From the NCBI GenBank assembly GCA_964626565.1, contig CAZVFX010000021.1, positions 9,279-73,278 on the forward strand: 64,000 nt of DNA, read 5' to 3'. The DNA is from CAZVFX01 sp964626565. GTDB taxonomy: Bacteria > Myxococcota_A > UBA9042 > CAIXZC01. Positions within the stretch are counted from its first letter, which is position 1. Each line of letters opens with the position of its first letter. This document shows, in pieces, positions 1-8,707 of this stretch. The position numbers were made by a program, and so were the translations under genes. The notes below the pieces were generated by a model. That model was not told the origin of the DNA, searched no databases, and saw only the letters and a program-made list of their open reading frames with translations.

Positions 1-1
1 G

Positions 2-397
2 GACGGCAGCCACACGTATCACTACACTTTCGACGTGCCTTTTGGTTTCCAGGAGTTCTATCTGCGGGACTACCAGGCCAAGTCCAACGCCAAGGCGCCC
101 AATCACACCTCGGAGATGAACTCCAAGTGGCCGCAGGAGACGTGGGGGAAGGCGCAGAAGCAGAGCAACGGTGACATCTCTTTCGGCTCCGCCGCCTTCG
201 ATGGCCCCATAATCTCCTGGGCCAAACTCATCGACGGGGAGCTCACCTGTGCGGATTGCGTAATCGACTGGCCGGGTGCGAACACCGTCTACGACCTGGG
301 GCAACCGGTCTTCACCTTCCGCATGGGCTGGGGGGAAGGAGGTGGGGAGAAGGAGGGTTGGTATCCCTGGTGGGCCGGGTTGGTGATGGTGAGGTAG
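2..397 (+). CDS. C-terminal part of an unrecognised protein (cut by window edge)
   Basis: An open frame enters from the left edge and stops at 395-397; the visible 131 codons begin Asp-Gly-Ser-His-Thr. No start can be assigned because the gene begins outside the window; the GTG at 35 is probably internal. The piece is rich in aromatic residues and Gly, has one Cys-Ala-Asp-Cys pair near the middle, and ends in a Gly/Trp-rich stretch. I recognise no family. It could be the end of a secreted beta-sandwich protein, but that is a guess. Short hexamer repeats follow the stop codon. Confidence 0.5.
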   Translation, partial: DGSHTYHYTFDVPFGFQEFYLRDYQAKSNAKAPNHTSEMNSKWPQETWGKAQKQSNGDISFGSAAFDGPIISWAKLIDGELTCADCVIDWPGANTVYDLGQPVFTFRMGWGEGGGEKEGWYPWWAGLVMVR

Positions 398-410
398 GCG
401 GTTCCTTTTC

Positions 411-434
411 GATTCCAATTCCGATTCCGCTACC
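411..434. repeat. Short hexamer tandem repeat after a gene end
   Basis: Degenerate 6-bp units (GATTCC, AATTCC, GATTCC, GCTACC) lie between the stop of the partial left gene and the leftward enolase-superfamily gene. This is one of several short-period repeats at gene boundaries in this window. Confidence 0.5.
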
Positions 435-500
435 GGCCTTTCCTGCTGACGTGCCCCCTCCCTTACGGTTGGGGCTTTGGGGGATGCTCGGGTGCGGAGG

Positions 501-1730
501 TCAGCCTTTCTTTCGTTTGAGTTCGAGCGCGGTTTTCAGGCCTTTGTCGAGGATGGTGCGGACGGCTACTCGCATCGGTGTGGCGACGTAGAAGCATTTT
601 CCGTACTTGCGCAGTTTGCGCTCGTCGATTTGGATGCCCAGTCCCGGTTCCTGTGGTACATCGACGGTACCATCGGGCTTTACGTCAATGGGGGGAATTA
701 CCCCTTCCCGTTTTTCGGGCACCCAGCCGGGGGGTTCGTAAGGATATTCAAGGAACTCTCGACCCTCCCAGGCGGCGAAGGCGTGAAGATTAATGAGCAG
801 GCCGATGCCGGCGGTCCAGGTGTGGGGCGAGTATTTGAGCCCTCGCTTGCGGCACTCTGCCATCACCTGTTTTGCTACGGTGAAGCCGCCGCAGAAGGTG
901 GTATCGGGCTGATATTTGTCCAGACATTCGTGCTCGAAGACCGCTTTGATTTCGTGCCAGTCGCCCAACAGTTCGGCGCCGGAGATGGGGGTTTTTACCC
1001 TGCGCCTCAGCTCCGCCATTCCTTCCCAGTCGTGCATATCCAGCGGTTCTTCGATCCAGGAGATATTCAGGTCGTCGCACGCTTTGCCGAATGCGGTTGC
1101 GTATTCAAGGTCCCATTTCGGATTTGGGTCGAACAGGGATACGGGCCACCCTTGATTGGCGTCGACGCCGATGACAAAGTCATCACCCACCTCTTTGCGC
1201 ACATCTTCCAGAATGCGTGCGTCGTTTTTGCGTTCCGGATCTTTCACCCGGATTTTCACCGCACCAATTCCTTTCTCTCGTATGTCGTCGAGATAGGGGC
1301 GCCGCTGGTCGATGGTTTTCAACTCACCGGAAGACGCATAGACGGGGGCTTTTTCGACTGTTTCTTCCTTTTCCTGCAGCAGCTTGTACACCGGTTTGCC
1401 TTGCTGCTTGGCGATGAGGTCCCAGAATGCACACTCGAGCCACCAGTTACGCCAGCCGAGATAGGATGCTTCTCTCAGGCGCTTGCGGACGCGGTCGAGG
1501 TCGCCGGCCTCGACCCCGAGTAAGAACCCTCCCAGCAGGTCGCCCAGTCCCTGCCGCTCCCTGGCAAACGCAGTCCCGGCGCTGACCCCGGTGAGTCCGT
1601 CGTCGGTAAACAGCCTTACGACTGTGCTCTTGACGTGGGTCTGGGGATATCCGGGGATCCAGGAAGGGTAGAACGGTTTCTCCAGCGGCACGTTGACGTG
1701 GTACAGCTCAATTCGCTCGACCTTGCTCAT
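501..1730 (-). CDS. Enolase-superfamily (mandelate racemase/muconate lactonizing-type) enzyme
   Basis: A 409-residue protein of usual length for the family. An N-terminal capping domain (about 1-125) is followed by the barrel. The three metal ligands fit Asp190 (GVDANQGW), Glu227 or Glu228 (WIEEPL) and Glu253 (SGAELLGD). Lys159 and Arg161 (VKIRV) sit where family members carry a Lys-x-Lys pair, and His303 (SPHTW) is a candidate second catalytic base. The family abstracts a proton alpha to a carboxylate using Mg2+. Substrate cannot be read from sequence; acid-sugar dehydratase or racemase are both possible. The ATG is preceded by AGAGGG. It lies 30 bp downstream of the LiaF-like gene on the same strand, so the two may be co-transcribed. 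Confidence 0.85.
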   Translation of the reverse strand: MSKVERIELYHVNVPLEKPFYPSWIPGYPQTHVKSTVVRLFTDDGLTGVSAGTAFARERQGLGDLLGGFLLGVEAGDLDRVRKRLREASYLGWRNWWLECAFWDLIAKQQGKPVYKLLQEKEETVEKAPVYASSGELKTIDQRRPYLDDIREKGIGAVKIRVKDPERKNDARILEDVRKEVGDDFVIGVDANQGWPVSLFDPNPKWDLEYATAFGKACDDLNISWIEEPLDMHDWEGMAELRRRVKTPISGAELLGDWHEIKAVFEHECLDKYQPDTTFCGGFTVAKQVMAECRKRGLKYSPHTWTAGIGLLINLHAFAAWEGREFLEYPYEPPGWVPEKREGVIPPIDVKPDGTVDVPQEPGLGIQIDERKLRKYGKCFYVATPMRVAVRTILDKGLKTALELKRKKG

Positions 1731-1760
1731 AGCGCCCTCTGGCTCACGAGGAGTTGTCCG

Positions 1761-2468
1761 TCAGTTCTTGATTTCGATATGAGCAAAGACGGGGCTGGCT
1801 TTGACGTGCAGTGTGGGTGCGGCTTCGGAATTCTCGGGTGAGCGGTGGCGGTCCTCGATGGAGCCGGCCACGGGTGAACCGCGGGAATCTACATTCCAGT
1901 CCGGCGGCACGATAATGACGATTTCGCCGAACACTACCGACGCCTCTACCACGGCGGAATCCCCCTCGATTCCGGCGGCCACGAAATCCACCACCACTTT
2001 GGAGAAGACCGCGGAGATCTTGCCGCCCCGAAACTGGCGGGAGGTAACCTGCCGTCGGGTGTCGGCGAAGACACAGGAGACGTCCAGGTCATCGGTAATT
2101 ATGGCCGCCCCCCCGGACGATTTTCCGTTCCGTTTCCTCAGTAACAGGAAGAGCCCCACAAAGATGATCAGCAGCGGCCAGAGCAACCCCCAGACATCGG
2201 GCGGCAGCAGCTCGAACTGCTGGAGTTGAAAGATCGCGCCAAAAGCGATCAGGATAAAGCCGAACCACACCCCGGGCCGGTGGCAGGAAAACAGGCTGGA
2301 CAGGCCGGCAATCACCAGAGTGAGCGGCCAGAATGTGGAGATCGCGTAACCCGAGTCGAGAATCTCCAGGTGGTCAAGCAGGAACACAACTCCCACCGCG
2401 ATAATCACCAGCGGCCAGAAGAAACCACCACCGCGACGGCCGTGACCTGTGGGACAACAATCGTTCAT
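1761..2468 (-). CDS. LiaF-like / DUF5668-type membrane protein
   Basis: About 235 residues. The N-terminal half holds several hydrophobic segments separated by short loops, with the repeated FWPL motif (FFWPLVII, TFWPLTLVI, LLWPLLII) characteristic of DUF5668/LiaI-LiaF-type proteins. After a basic stretch (RKRNG) comes a soluble beta-rich C-terminal domain resembling the LiaF C-terminal domain. Related proteins in Gram-positives modulate envelope-stress sensing; no LiaRS-like partner is visible here. I chose the ATG at 2468 because GAGG lies 8 bases upstream; an in-frame ATG at 2531 would add 21 residues but lacks a ribosome site. The N-terminus is Cys/His/Gly rich (MNDCCPTGHGRRGG). Confidence 0.7.
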   Translation of the reverse strand: MNDCCPTGHGRRGGGFFWPLVIIAVGVVFLLDHLEILDSGYAISTFWPLTLVIAGLSSLFSCHRPGVWFGFILIAFGAIFQLQQFELLPPDVWGLLWPLLIIFVGLFLLLRKRNGKSSGGAAIITDDLDVSCVFADTRRQVTSRQFRGGKISAVFSKVVVDFVAAGIEGDSAVVEASVVFGEIVIIVPPDWNVDSRGSPVAGSIEDRHRSPENSEAAPTLHVKASPVFAHIEIKN

Positions 2469-2577
2469 GTTTCCAACCTCATCAGTCGAGCAGGCAGGCG
2501 CTGATAACACATTCCCGCCGGAGCAGTTCATGAATATCGCAGCCAGCGGGCAAGGTCAAGGTTCGCCCGGTGCGACT

Positions 2578-4875
2578 CTAGTCCAGATTCACCGTGGCAA
2601 CCGGATAATCGAGGTCGTCGAGCGCGGCGGCCTTGAGGTGATCCACGGCCACGGAGTAGACATAGTCGTCCATGAAGACACTGCGCTTCACCTTTGAGTC
2701 GGATTCGGTCCACCAGGACGAGCATGTGCCCCAACTTTGCTGGGTGAGGCTATGTGGCACCCCGCCCTGGTACTCGAAGCCGTCTTCCACGGTCACTTTG
2801 TACACCATCAAGCCGTTGAACGTCATCTCTTCCCCGTAGTATCCGCCGCTGCCTTCCTCGCAAACAACCATGGGTATGGCGAGGAGTTCTTTCGGCTTGA
2901 AGAAGTTGAAAGCCAGATGGTTGGTGGCTGCATCGGACATGGTTCCCCGGGTACCGATCACTTCCTTGTGAGTGAGCTTCGGGTCGGTGATGTCGGTAAC
3001 GTCGAAAACCTGCAGCATTATCCCCTGGAACCAGGCAAAGCTGCCCTGGTCATCTGCGTCGTAGCCAATGGTGAGTAGATGCTTCGAATCCATGAAGTGC
3101 ATGTACGTGGAGAACCCCGGGATCTTCAGTTCCCCCTTGATGACCGGTGCGGTGGGTTTGGACAGGTCGATGACGAACAGAGGATCAGTCTTCTTGAACG
3201 TGACGATGAAGCCCAAGGAACCGCCGAAGCGAACACTGCGGATGTCCTCTCCCGGCGCCAGATCATCGAGTTGGCCTATGAGGTGCAGCCCCTTGTCCTT
3301 GTGCTCCAGGACGGACACGGTGCTGTGGACGCCGGACATGGGTACCTGACCCATGGTGGTAGCGATTCTCAAATTCCCCTCGTATTCCCCCATGGCAAAC
3401 TGGTTGAGAACCCTTCCCTTAACCACGCCACTGCCGGAATACGCGGTCTCGGGCGAATCCGAGGCCAGCAGGAACTTGTGCAGAGTGGTTGCCTCATTAT
3501 CCCCCTCCTCCAGTTCCCCGAACCACATCGAACCCCAGCCATAGTAGTGCCGCACCGCGACGTACAACGACTGCTTGGTTGCATAAACCGCGCCGGGCCG
3601 GGCGATGATGGTGCTGGCCTTGGCCGGTTTGTTGGCGGTAAGGTCGAAGGAAATCAGGCTGAGGAGGCTCGCTCCGTCTTTGGTCTGGGACAGGTAGTAA
3701 CCGTCGCACTGGCCCAGTGGGTTGTCCTTGATGACGGGAGAACCGTCAACGTACCAGTAGTCCTGCATGCCCGGTAACCAGTCAGCGACGGTGGAGTTTT
3801 CCACGATCTGGAGGTTCTCCTGCCTCAATTCCTCGAACAATTCCTTGATCTCGTCGGCGCCGAAAGGTAGTTCCGGGGCTTCATCATCCCAGTACTCTAC
3901 GCAGTGGTACTGGTAAGGCAGCAATTCAACGGGCCAATACTTCATGACCGGCGCGGGCGGGTCGGGGAAGTAGACGACGGTATAGACATAGTCCTCTACC
4001 CGCCGGGAGTTCAGGTACGAGCCGTCGAAGAACATCTCCCGTGTAACGGACGGGGACTCCAGGTCGCTGATGTCCAGCACTGTTACCTTGAGTTCGTTGC
4101 CGTCACCGGTGAACTCGCAATCATAGCCGTAGGTGCACTCCTGCCATCCGTAGGTGCCGCCGATGGAGGAATAGATGACCGCCACGTCTTTGTGGACGAA
4201 CATCTTGCGCGGGATGCCTTCGATGAAGGTGCTGGACAGTTTGTGGGCCTGCTCCGGCGGCCAGGCATCGACGATTTGGAATCGGTTGTCGGCCAGGATA
4301 TAGATATAGGCTCCGTCGTTCTTCATGAAGTCGGCCTCATCGACGCCCACAACCTGAGTGTTGGTGGTGGAATACTCGTCCGCCGACTCGTCGTCCTCCT
4401 CTTCATAGGACGCGATTTCTGCCATCGCGCCCGCGTCGCATGCGATGCTGTCCCCCCAACCCCAGTCATCGTAGCAATCGGGCGGGTCGAGAAGCCTTTG
4501 CAGGTTGGTTTCCAACTGATATTCCATGGCCTCAGCCGCGGCCTTTCGCCACTGTGCGGTAACCTCGTCACAGTTCTCAGTGGCCTGCAGCGAATAGAGT
4601 CCCAGTTGCTCGGTGACCACGCATTCGCCCCTGTCGTCGGTGCCGTTGGGGCTACCGCCAGACCCGCCACTGCCGCCCACCCTTCCCGGCCCTCCGTACC
4701 CCCTGGCCACACCTCCGCAGGTCGGGTTGCCGTAAATACCCGTCGGCCCCGTTCCGGAACCGCTCTCCTTGGTGACCGCATCGCCGGGCTCATACGAGCC
4801 GGTCGTTCCTCCGCATGCGACCAGAACAAGCGCCGCCGCCCCGGCCGCCAGTGCGGCCATTCCCAGTTTTCTCAT
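2578..4875 (-). CDS. Secreted beta-propeller domain lipoprotein (COG4880 type)
   Basis: 765 residues. The start at 4875 is supported by a GGGGGGAG ribosome site and gives a lipoprotein signal peptide with lipobox Leu-Val-Ala-Cys21; an upstream in-frame ATG (5031) would bury the signal. A Gly/Ser-rich linker (about 40-80) follows. The stretch TNTQVVGVDEADFMKNDG (about 171-188) is the hallmark of the Beta_propel/COG4880 family. The rest forms repeating beta strands expected to fold as a propeller. Function is unknown; members are extracytoplasmic and archaeal relatives are often found with proteases. A 17-bp inverted repeat at 4909-4925 lies in its leader. Confidence 0.8.
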   Translation of the reverse strand: MRKLGMAALAAGAAALVLVACGGTTGSYEPGDAVTKESGSGTGPTGIYGNPTCGGVARGYGGPGRVGGSGGSGGSPNGTDDRGECVVTEQLGLYSLQATENCDEVTAQWRKAAAEAMEYQLETNLQRLLDPPDCYDDWGWGDSIACDAGAMAEIASYEEEDDESADEYSTTNTQVVGVDEADFMKNDGAYIYILADNRFQIVDAWPPEQAHKLSSTFIEGIPRKMFVHKDVAVIYSSIGGTYGWQECTYGYDCEFTGDGNELKVTVLDISDLESPSVTREMFFDGSYLNSRRVEDYVYTVVYFPDPPAPVMKYWPVELLPYQYHCVEYWDDEAPELPFGADEIKELFEELRQENLQIVENSTVADWLPGMQDYWYVDGSPVIKDNPLGQCDGYYLSQTKDGASLLSLISFDLTANKPAKASTIIARPGAVYATKQSLYVAVRHYYGWGSMWFGELEEGDNEATTLHKFLLASDSPETAYSGSGVVKGRVLNQFAMGEYEGNLRIATTMGQVPMSGVHSTVSVLEHKDKGLHLIGQLDDLAPGEDIRSVRFGGSLGFIVTFKKTDPLFVIDLSKPTAPVIKGELKIPGFSTYMHFMDSKHLLTIGYDADDQGSFAWFQGIMLQVFDVTDITDPKLTHKEVIGTRGTMSDAATNHLAFNFFKPKELLAIPMVVCEEGSGGYYGEEMTFNGLMVYKVTVEDGFEYQGGVPHSLTQQSWGTCSSWWTESDSKVKRSVFMDDYVYSVAVDHLKAAALDDLDYPVATVNLD

Positions 4876-4908
4876 CGCTCCCCCCTTTCGTTCGCTCGCT
4901 CGTGATCT

Positions 4909-4925
4909 CTCTTGTTTTACAAGAG
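4909..4925 (-). promoter_or_regulatory. Inverted repeat in the leader of the beta-propeller lipoprotein gene
   Basis: CTCTTGT-TTT-ACAAGAG is a perfect 7-bp inverted repeat with a 3-base spacer, 33 bp upstream of the ATG at 4875. It could be an operator or a 5'-UTR hairpin; I recognise no regulator consensus. Confidence 0.4.
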
Positions 4926-4997
4926 CATCTTTCGTGCCAACGCGGTTTACCGACGAAGCGCTGCAATTCCGGCACCAAGGAATGCGTGCATCATGTG

Positions 4998-5017
4998 CAC
5001 ACGTGGGTTCACACGTG
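4998..5017. promoter_or_regulatory. Direct repeat of CACACGTG in a divergent intergenic region
   Basis: CACACGTG occurs at 4998-5005 and 5010-5017, 12 bp apart. The second copy extends to the 10-bp palindrome CACACGTGTG (5010-5019). The repeats lie between the leftward lipoprotein gene and the rightward C45 hydrolase gene, a plausible position for operators. Confidence 0.35.
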
Positions 5018-5036
5018 TGGTTCCTGACCACAGGTC

Positions 5037-5058
5037 GCGGCCCCTTGCCTAGGGCCGC
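5037..5058 (+). promoter_or_regulatory. GC-rich hairpin upstream of the C45 hydrolase gene
   Basis: GCGGCCC (5037-5043) pairs with GGGCCGC (5052-5058) across an 8-base loop, 39 bp before the ATG at 5098. No U-run follows, so it is not a typical terminator; a leader structure or operator is possible. Confidence 0.35.
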
Positions 5059-5097
5059 CCAAACGTGCTACCACCGACTTAGAGGAGGAGGTAAATA

Positions 5098-6282
5098 ATG
5101 CTGACGAGAAGAGAGTTTATTCTGCGGGGTCTGGCAGGGGCCGGCGGGGCTGTGCTGCTGGGAGTAGGTGGCAGGGAGGCGCTGGCCGAGACGCTCCAGC
5201 CGCTCAACCGAAAGCAATTTCCATACCTGGAGGTGTCGGGCACGCCCCACGAAATCGGCAAGGCGATCGGGGTCAGGTTCGGCGACAACATCCGCAAGGG
5301 GTTGAAGCGCCGCGCAGAATGGTTCCAGGAGCTTCGTGCCTACGCGCTCGGCGAGGGTAAAAAACACTACGCATATATGCTCAAGATGTCTGAGGCTCAC
5401 ACTCCCGGCCCGCTGGAGGAGTTACACGGCTGGGCGGAAGGGAGCGGAGTGCCCTTCGAAGACCTGTTCGTGCTCAACTGCAAGAGCGAATTCGACACGT
5501 TCATGCAGATGGGCAAGGGGTGCCCGGGGTGCTCGGTGGTGGCCTTTCGCTCCGAGGACAATCTCATCGTGGCCCATAACGAAGACGGACACAAAGCCTA
5601 TGAAGACTTGATGTTCATGCTGAGGGTCAAGCCCAAGGGCGGCACCGAATTCGTGGCCTTCACCTACCCGGGGATCATGGAAGGCAACGCACCGGGCGTC
5701 AACGAGCACGGGATTACCTTCACTACCAACTACATCCCTTCGGCCAAAGTCAAACCGGGGGTTCCCCGCTATTTCCTCGACCGCATGGCACTGGAGGCAA
5801 AGACAGTTGACGAGGTAGTGGAAATCGTCTCACACCCGGAGCGAGGCTACGCGTATCATCACGTCATCACCTCATTGAAGGAACGCCGGGCAGTGGCCCT
5901 CGAGGCTGCCCCCTGGAACCTGGAAACCAAGAAAATTGATGGCCTGTACTGGCACACTAATCACCTGATCTTTCCTACCATGAAGGAATTGCCTCAGTTT
6001 GAGAAATACATGAAGATCTCGTCCATTCCGAGGTACGAGTCGTTGACAAAAAGCCTGGGCGGCAAGAGGAACGCGACGAAGGAAGAGATTCTCGCCGCGC
6101 TGTCGAACCATGACGGCCGCCCCTGGAGTGTTTGCCGCCATCCGGAAGGGGACGCTGAGGGGGCGACCCTGGGCACCGTAGTGTTCACATCTCCCGGACC
6201 TGAAGTCGCCCCCGGCGACTACCAATTGCAGTTGTACAATAACAACCCATGTGGGAGAAACGTCACCGTGTACGGCGTGTGA
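5098..6282 (+). CDS. Tat-exported C45-family autoproteolytic acyltransferase/hydrolase
   Basis: 394 residues. The N-terminus carries a twin-arginine signal (TRREFILRGLAGAGG) ending near Ala30. The body matches the acyl-CoA:6-aminopenicillanic acid acyltransferase-like (peptidase C45) N-terminal-nucleophile hydrolases. The likely autocleavage site is Gly144-Cys145 followed by Ser (GCPGCSVVAF), making Cys145 the nucleophile; AHNEDGH and the GVNEHGI region agree with the family. Members form or hydrolyse amide bonds, and the substrate here is unknown. Processing would give an N-terminal chain of about 14 kDa and a C-terminal chain of about 28 kDa. AGAGGAGGAGG precedes the ATG. Confidence 0.8.
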   Translation: MLTRREFILRGLAGAGGAVLLGVGGREALAETLQPLNRKQFPYLEVSGTPHEIGKAIGVRFGDNIRKGLKRRAEWFQELRAYALGEGKKHYAYMLKMSEAHTPGPLEELHGWAEGSGVPFEDLFVLNCKSEFDTFMQMGKGCPGCSVVAFRSEDNLIVAHNEDGHKAYEDLMFMLRVKPKGGTEFVAFTYPGIMEGNAPGVNEHGITFTTNYIPSAKVKPGVPRYFLDRMALEAKTVDEVVEIVSHPERGYAYHHVITSLKERRAVALEAAPWNLETKKIDGLYWHTNHLIFPTMKELPQFEKYMKISSIPRYESLTKSLGGKRNATKEEILAALSNHDGRPWSVCRHPEGDAEGATLGTVVFTSPGPEVAPGDYQLQLYNNNPCGRNVTVYGV

Positions 6283-6294
6283 CGCCTCGGGGTG

Positions 6295-6315
6295 TCAGTT
6301 CTCAGCTCTCAGGGT
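6295..6315. repeat. Heptamer tandem repeat overlapping a stop codon
   Basis: Three 7-bp units (TCAGTTC, TCAGCTC, TCAGGGT) run from 6295 to 6315 between two convergent genes; the last unit contains the stop codon of the methyltransferase gene. Confidence 0.45.
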
Positions 6316-7064
6316 TTTCTGGCGACGACAACCAGACGCTCAGCGGTGTGGTCGTAGGGTGTACCGGCGAGGCTGCCGAAAAGCTCCACGTCTTCGAATC
6401 CGCACTCCAACAATAGAGTCTTCAGTTCCGTGCCGGAGAAGAGCCGCAGAGTATACTCGGCATATTCGGGAGGCCCACCCGACAGCCTGGTGTAACGGCT
6501 GCGGGTTTTGCTCCAGTCGTCCAGAACGGAGCTTTCCCGCAGGATGTACGCACCATCGACCTCGAACCAGTCTTTTTCGACGAAGTCGGTAGCCAGGGGC
6601 TCTTTGCCCACGGTGTCCATAAACATGACGCCCCCGGGTTTGAGGGACTTCGCCATGTTGATCAACGCTTTCCGATCGTCATCAGGGTCTTCAAAGAAGC
6701 CGAAGGAAGTAAACATGTTGATCACTGCATCACATGTTTGGGGGAGGTGGAAAACGCGCATGTCGGCATGGATGAAGTCGATGTCCAGACCTTCCTCAGC
6801 GGCCGTCGCCCGGGCCTCAGTCAGGTATTGCTCGGTGCGGTCCACGCCGGTGACCAGATAGCCCCGGCAAGCCAGCTCGACAGCATGTCGGCCCACTCCG
6901 CAGCACAAGTCCAACACTGTGGCGCCCGGTCGAAGGTCCATGAGGTTTACCGCCAACTCCACCTCTTCTTCGGCACAGGCGCGACGGTTTCCATCAAAGA
7001 GGAGCGGCGCCATGAAATTCCAGAAACTGTCCCGGTCATACCACGGTTTGTCACTTCCGGACAT
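6309..7064 (-). CDS. Class I SAM-dependent methyltransferase
   Basis: 251 residues with the Rossmann-fold glycine-rich motif I VLDLCCGVGRH (about 50-60), an acidic residue after strand 2 (VTGVDRTEQY), an IHADMR segment and AVINMFTSFGFFEDPDDD at motif II. It resembles the Methyltransf_25/11 group that methylates small molecules. The substrate is not readable. I prefer ATG 7064, with ATAGGG 8 bases upstream; a GTG at 7073 is an alternative. It converges on the C45 hydrolase gene and lies 36 bp downstream of the Kazal lipoprotein gene's end on the same strand. Confidence 0.75.
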   Translation of the reverse strand: MSGSDKPWYDRDSFWNFMAPLLFDGNRRACAEEEVELAVNLMDLRPGATVLDLCCGVGRHAVELACRGYLVTGVDRTEQYLTEARATAAEEGLDIDFIHADMRVFHLPQTCDAVINMFTSFGFFEDPDDDRKALINMAKSLKPGGVMFMDTVGKEPLATDFVEKDWFEVDGAYILRESSVLDDWSKTRSRYTRLSGGPPEYAEYTLRLFSGTELKTLLLECGFEDVELFGSLAGTPYDHTAERLVVVARKP

Positions 7065-7099
7065 GCTGGTCACCCTATCCTCTTAGCGCTGCCCTGTCG

Positions 7100-8707
7100 C
7101 TAGTACTTACAGCAGATCATACCTTGATTGCATATCCCGTTGGTTATCTGTTCTCCTCCGCCGCACCCCTGGCTACCCGGAATTGGAGGAGTGCAGATCC
7201 CTCCCATCTCTTCGCAGGGCAAATCGGTGGGCTCGTCCTGGCAGTCCTGGGAGCAGTTGCAGTAGTTCTCACCCGGCCCGCATATCCCGTTGGGGCACTT
7301 GACGCAAATCTTCTTGGCGTTGCTGGAACTGGAGCAACCGCCGGAGTCGTCTACATAGACCTTGTACACGGCGTTGAGACCGGGGCAGCACCCTACGTTG
7401 TTTTCGGACGGGTCGTACTCAACGCCTTCCTCAAAACAGGGGACGGAATCGCACTCTCCGGCATGGAGTTTGGATGCGTGACCCTGCGCCATGAAGCACT
7501 CGTTGGCATAGGTCTTGTTGTTGCAACCGCACTCCGGCAGCCAGTTCATGTCGCACTCTTCCTGGATGGTAACGCACTGGCCCATATTGCCGTTCAGTCC
7601 GCAGTCCCCCACGGGGAACTGGCAGTAGGCGCCCGGGCCACACTCATTGCCGCCGAAACATCCCTCGGATTCCATGCAGCACACCTGGTCGACACCGCAC
7701 CCATCAAGGTTGACAGTGTTCCACCCGGGCGGACAAGGCTCGGGGCCGGGCACAATTCCTTCGCCATCGATGCACTCCCCGCCTTCCTCGGCACATTCAT
7801 TCGTGGGCCATGGGCAATCGGTATCGCAGTTGCACGGATTCTCCCACTCTTCCTCGCACACGTGGTTGCCGCAGTTGGCACACACCACGAGTCCGGACAC
7901 CTGGGCGCAACTCTTGTCTTCGGAGCCGTAGCTGGCCACCGGAATGGAAGCCAGTCCGTCGCAGCAAGGCGGGGCGTCGCCCCCCACCCCCTTGTTCACG
8001 CCCTCCGGCACGCACTGCTGTTCCGCCTCGAAACAGCACAGGTCGTCGTCAGGGCAACCGGGGATCTCCTCTTCCACCCAACCGGCTGGGCACTCCCCGT
8101 TGCCCTCTCCCGCCGGGAAGCACGAGCCTCCCGAGTACTTGCACTCATTCTTGGGTTCGTCGCAATCTTCGGGGCAGTTGCAATGGTTTTCGCCCGGGCC
8201 ACATTCGCCGTTGCCGCATTTGGTGCACACGTAGCATGGGCAGTTGGGGCACTCACAGCCTCCATCCCACCCTACACAATCGTCTACGGAGGTAAGTCCT
8301 TCACAGCAGACAGTGTACTCATCCACCGCCTCGAAACCTTCCCCCTCAGGGATACAGGGCGAGCACAGTTCAGGTAGATAGAGATTTGAGCATTCACCGG
8401 TATCAAAATCGCACATATCTTCAGTACAGTCGTCCCCGTCGTCGCACTCCTTATCGGATTCACATCCCGAGGATTCGTCCTCCGCCACATCCACCTGCAC
8501 GTCCTCAAGAATCTCCGGCTCGGGTGCATCCGGAGGGCCCACACTGTCCTCGACGTCGGGTAATGGCACGATTTCCGGCTCTCCGGCATCTCCCGTAATG
8601 GTGTCCTTTTCAATCAAGTCCTTGGACTCGGGGCCCTTGACATTGAAGCCACAGCCGGTTGCGAAAGCCAGGGCCAGAAGAGACAAGACCAGGTTACGTG
8701 CAATCAT
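7100..8707 (-). CDS. Cys-rich lipoprotein with a Kazal-like domain
   Basis: About 535 residues. The signal peptide ends in lipobox Ala-Thr-Gly-Cys (LALAFATGCGF). A long acidic Pro/Glu/Asp linker follows, then an array of disulfide-rich segments. These include one CTDC-like unit (ECDDGDDCTEDMC), repeats of the type GNGxCGPGEnxCNCxxDC near three points, and a Kazal-type core (CGCNNKTYANECFMAQ, about 385-420). Kazal domains usually inhibit serine proteases, so an extracellular inhibitor role is an inference. The ATG (8705-8707) overlaps the TGA of the upstream C39-like gene as ATGA, indicating translational coupling. GAGGATTGG precedes the start. Confidence 0.75.
   Translation of the reverse strand: MIARNLVLSLLALAFATGCGFNVKGPESKDLIEKDTITGDAGEPEIVPLPDVEDSVGPPDAPEPEILEDVQVDVAEDESSGCESDKECDDGDDCTEDMCDFDTGECSNLYLPELCSPCIPEGEGFEAVDEYTVCCEGLTSVDDCVGWDGGCECPNCPCYVCTKCGNGECGPGENHCNCPEDCDEPKNECKYSGGSCFPAGEGNGECPAGWVEEEIPGCPDDDLCCFEAEQQCVPEGVNKGVGGDAPPCCDGLASIPVASYGSEDKSCAQVSGLVVCANCGNHVCEEEWENPCNCDTDCPWPTNECAEEGGECIDGEGIVPGPEPCPPGWNTVNLDGCGVDQVCCMESEGCFGGNECGPGAYCQFPVGDCGLNGNMGQCVTIQEECDMNWLPECGCNNKTYANECFMAQGHASKLHAGECDSVPCFEEGVEYDPSENNVGCCPGLNAVYKVYVDDSGGCSSSSNAKKICVKCPNGICGPGENYCNCSQDCQDEPTDLPCEEMGGICTPPIPGSQGCGGGEQITNGICNQGMICCKY

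Noticed and set aside
477..1523. Open frame of 348 codons on the + strand
   Set aside because: It lies antisense to a clear enolase-superfamily gene whose metal ligands are all in place; composition is that of a shadow frame.
7124..8377. Open frame of 417 codons on the + strand
   Set aside because: Antisense of the Kazal lipoprotein gene, which has a signal peptide, lipobox and ribosome site; the frame is open because Cys and Gly codons rarely give stops in the opposite strand.
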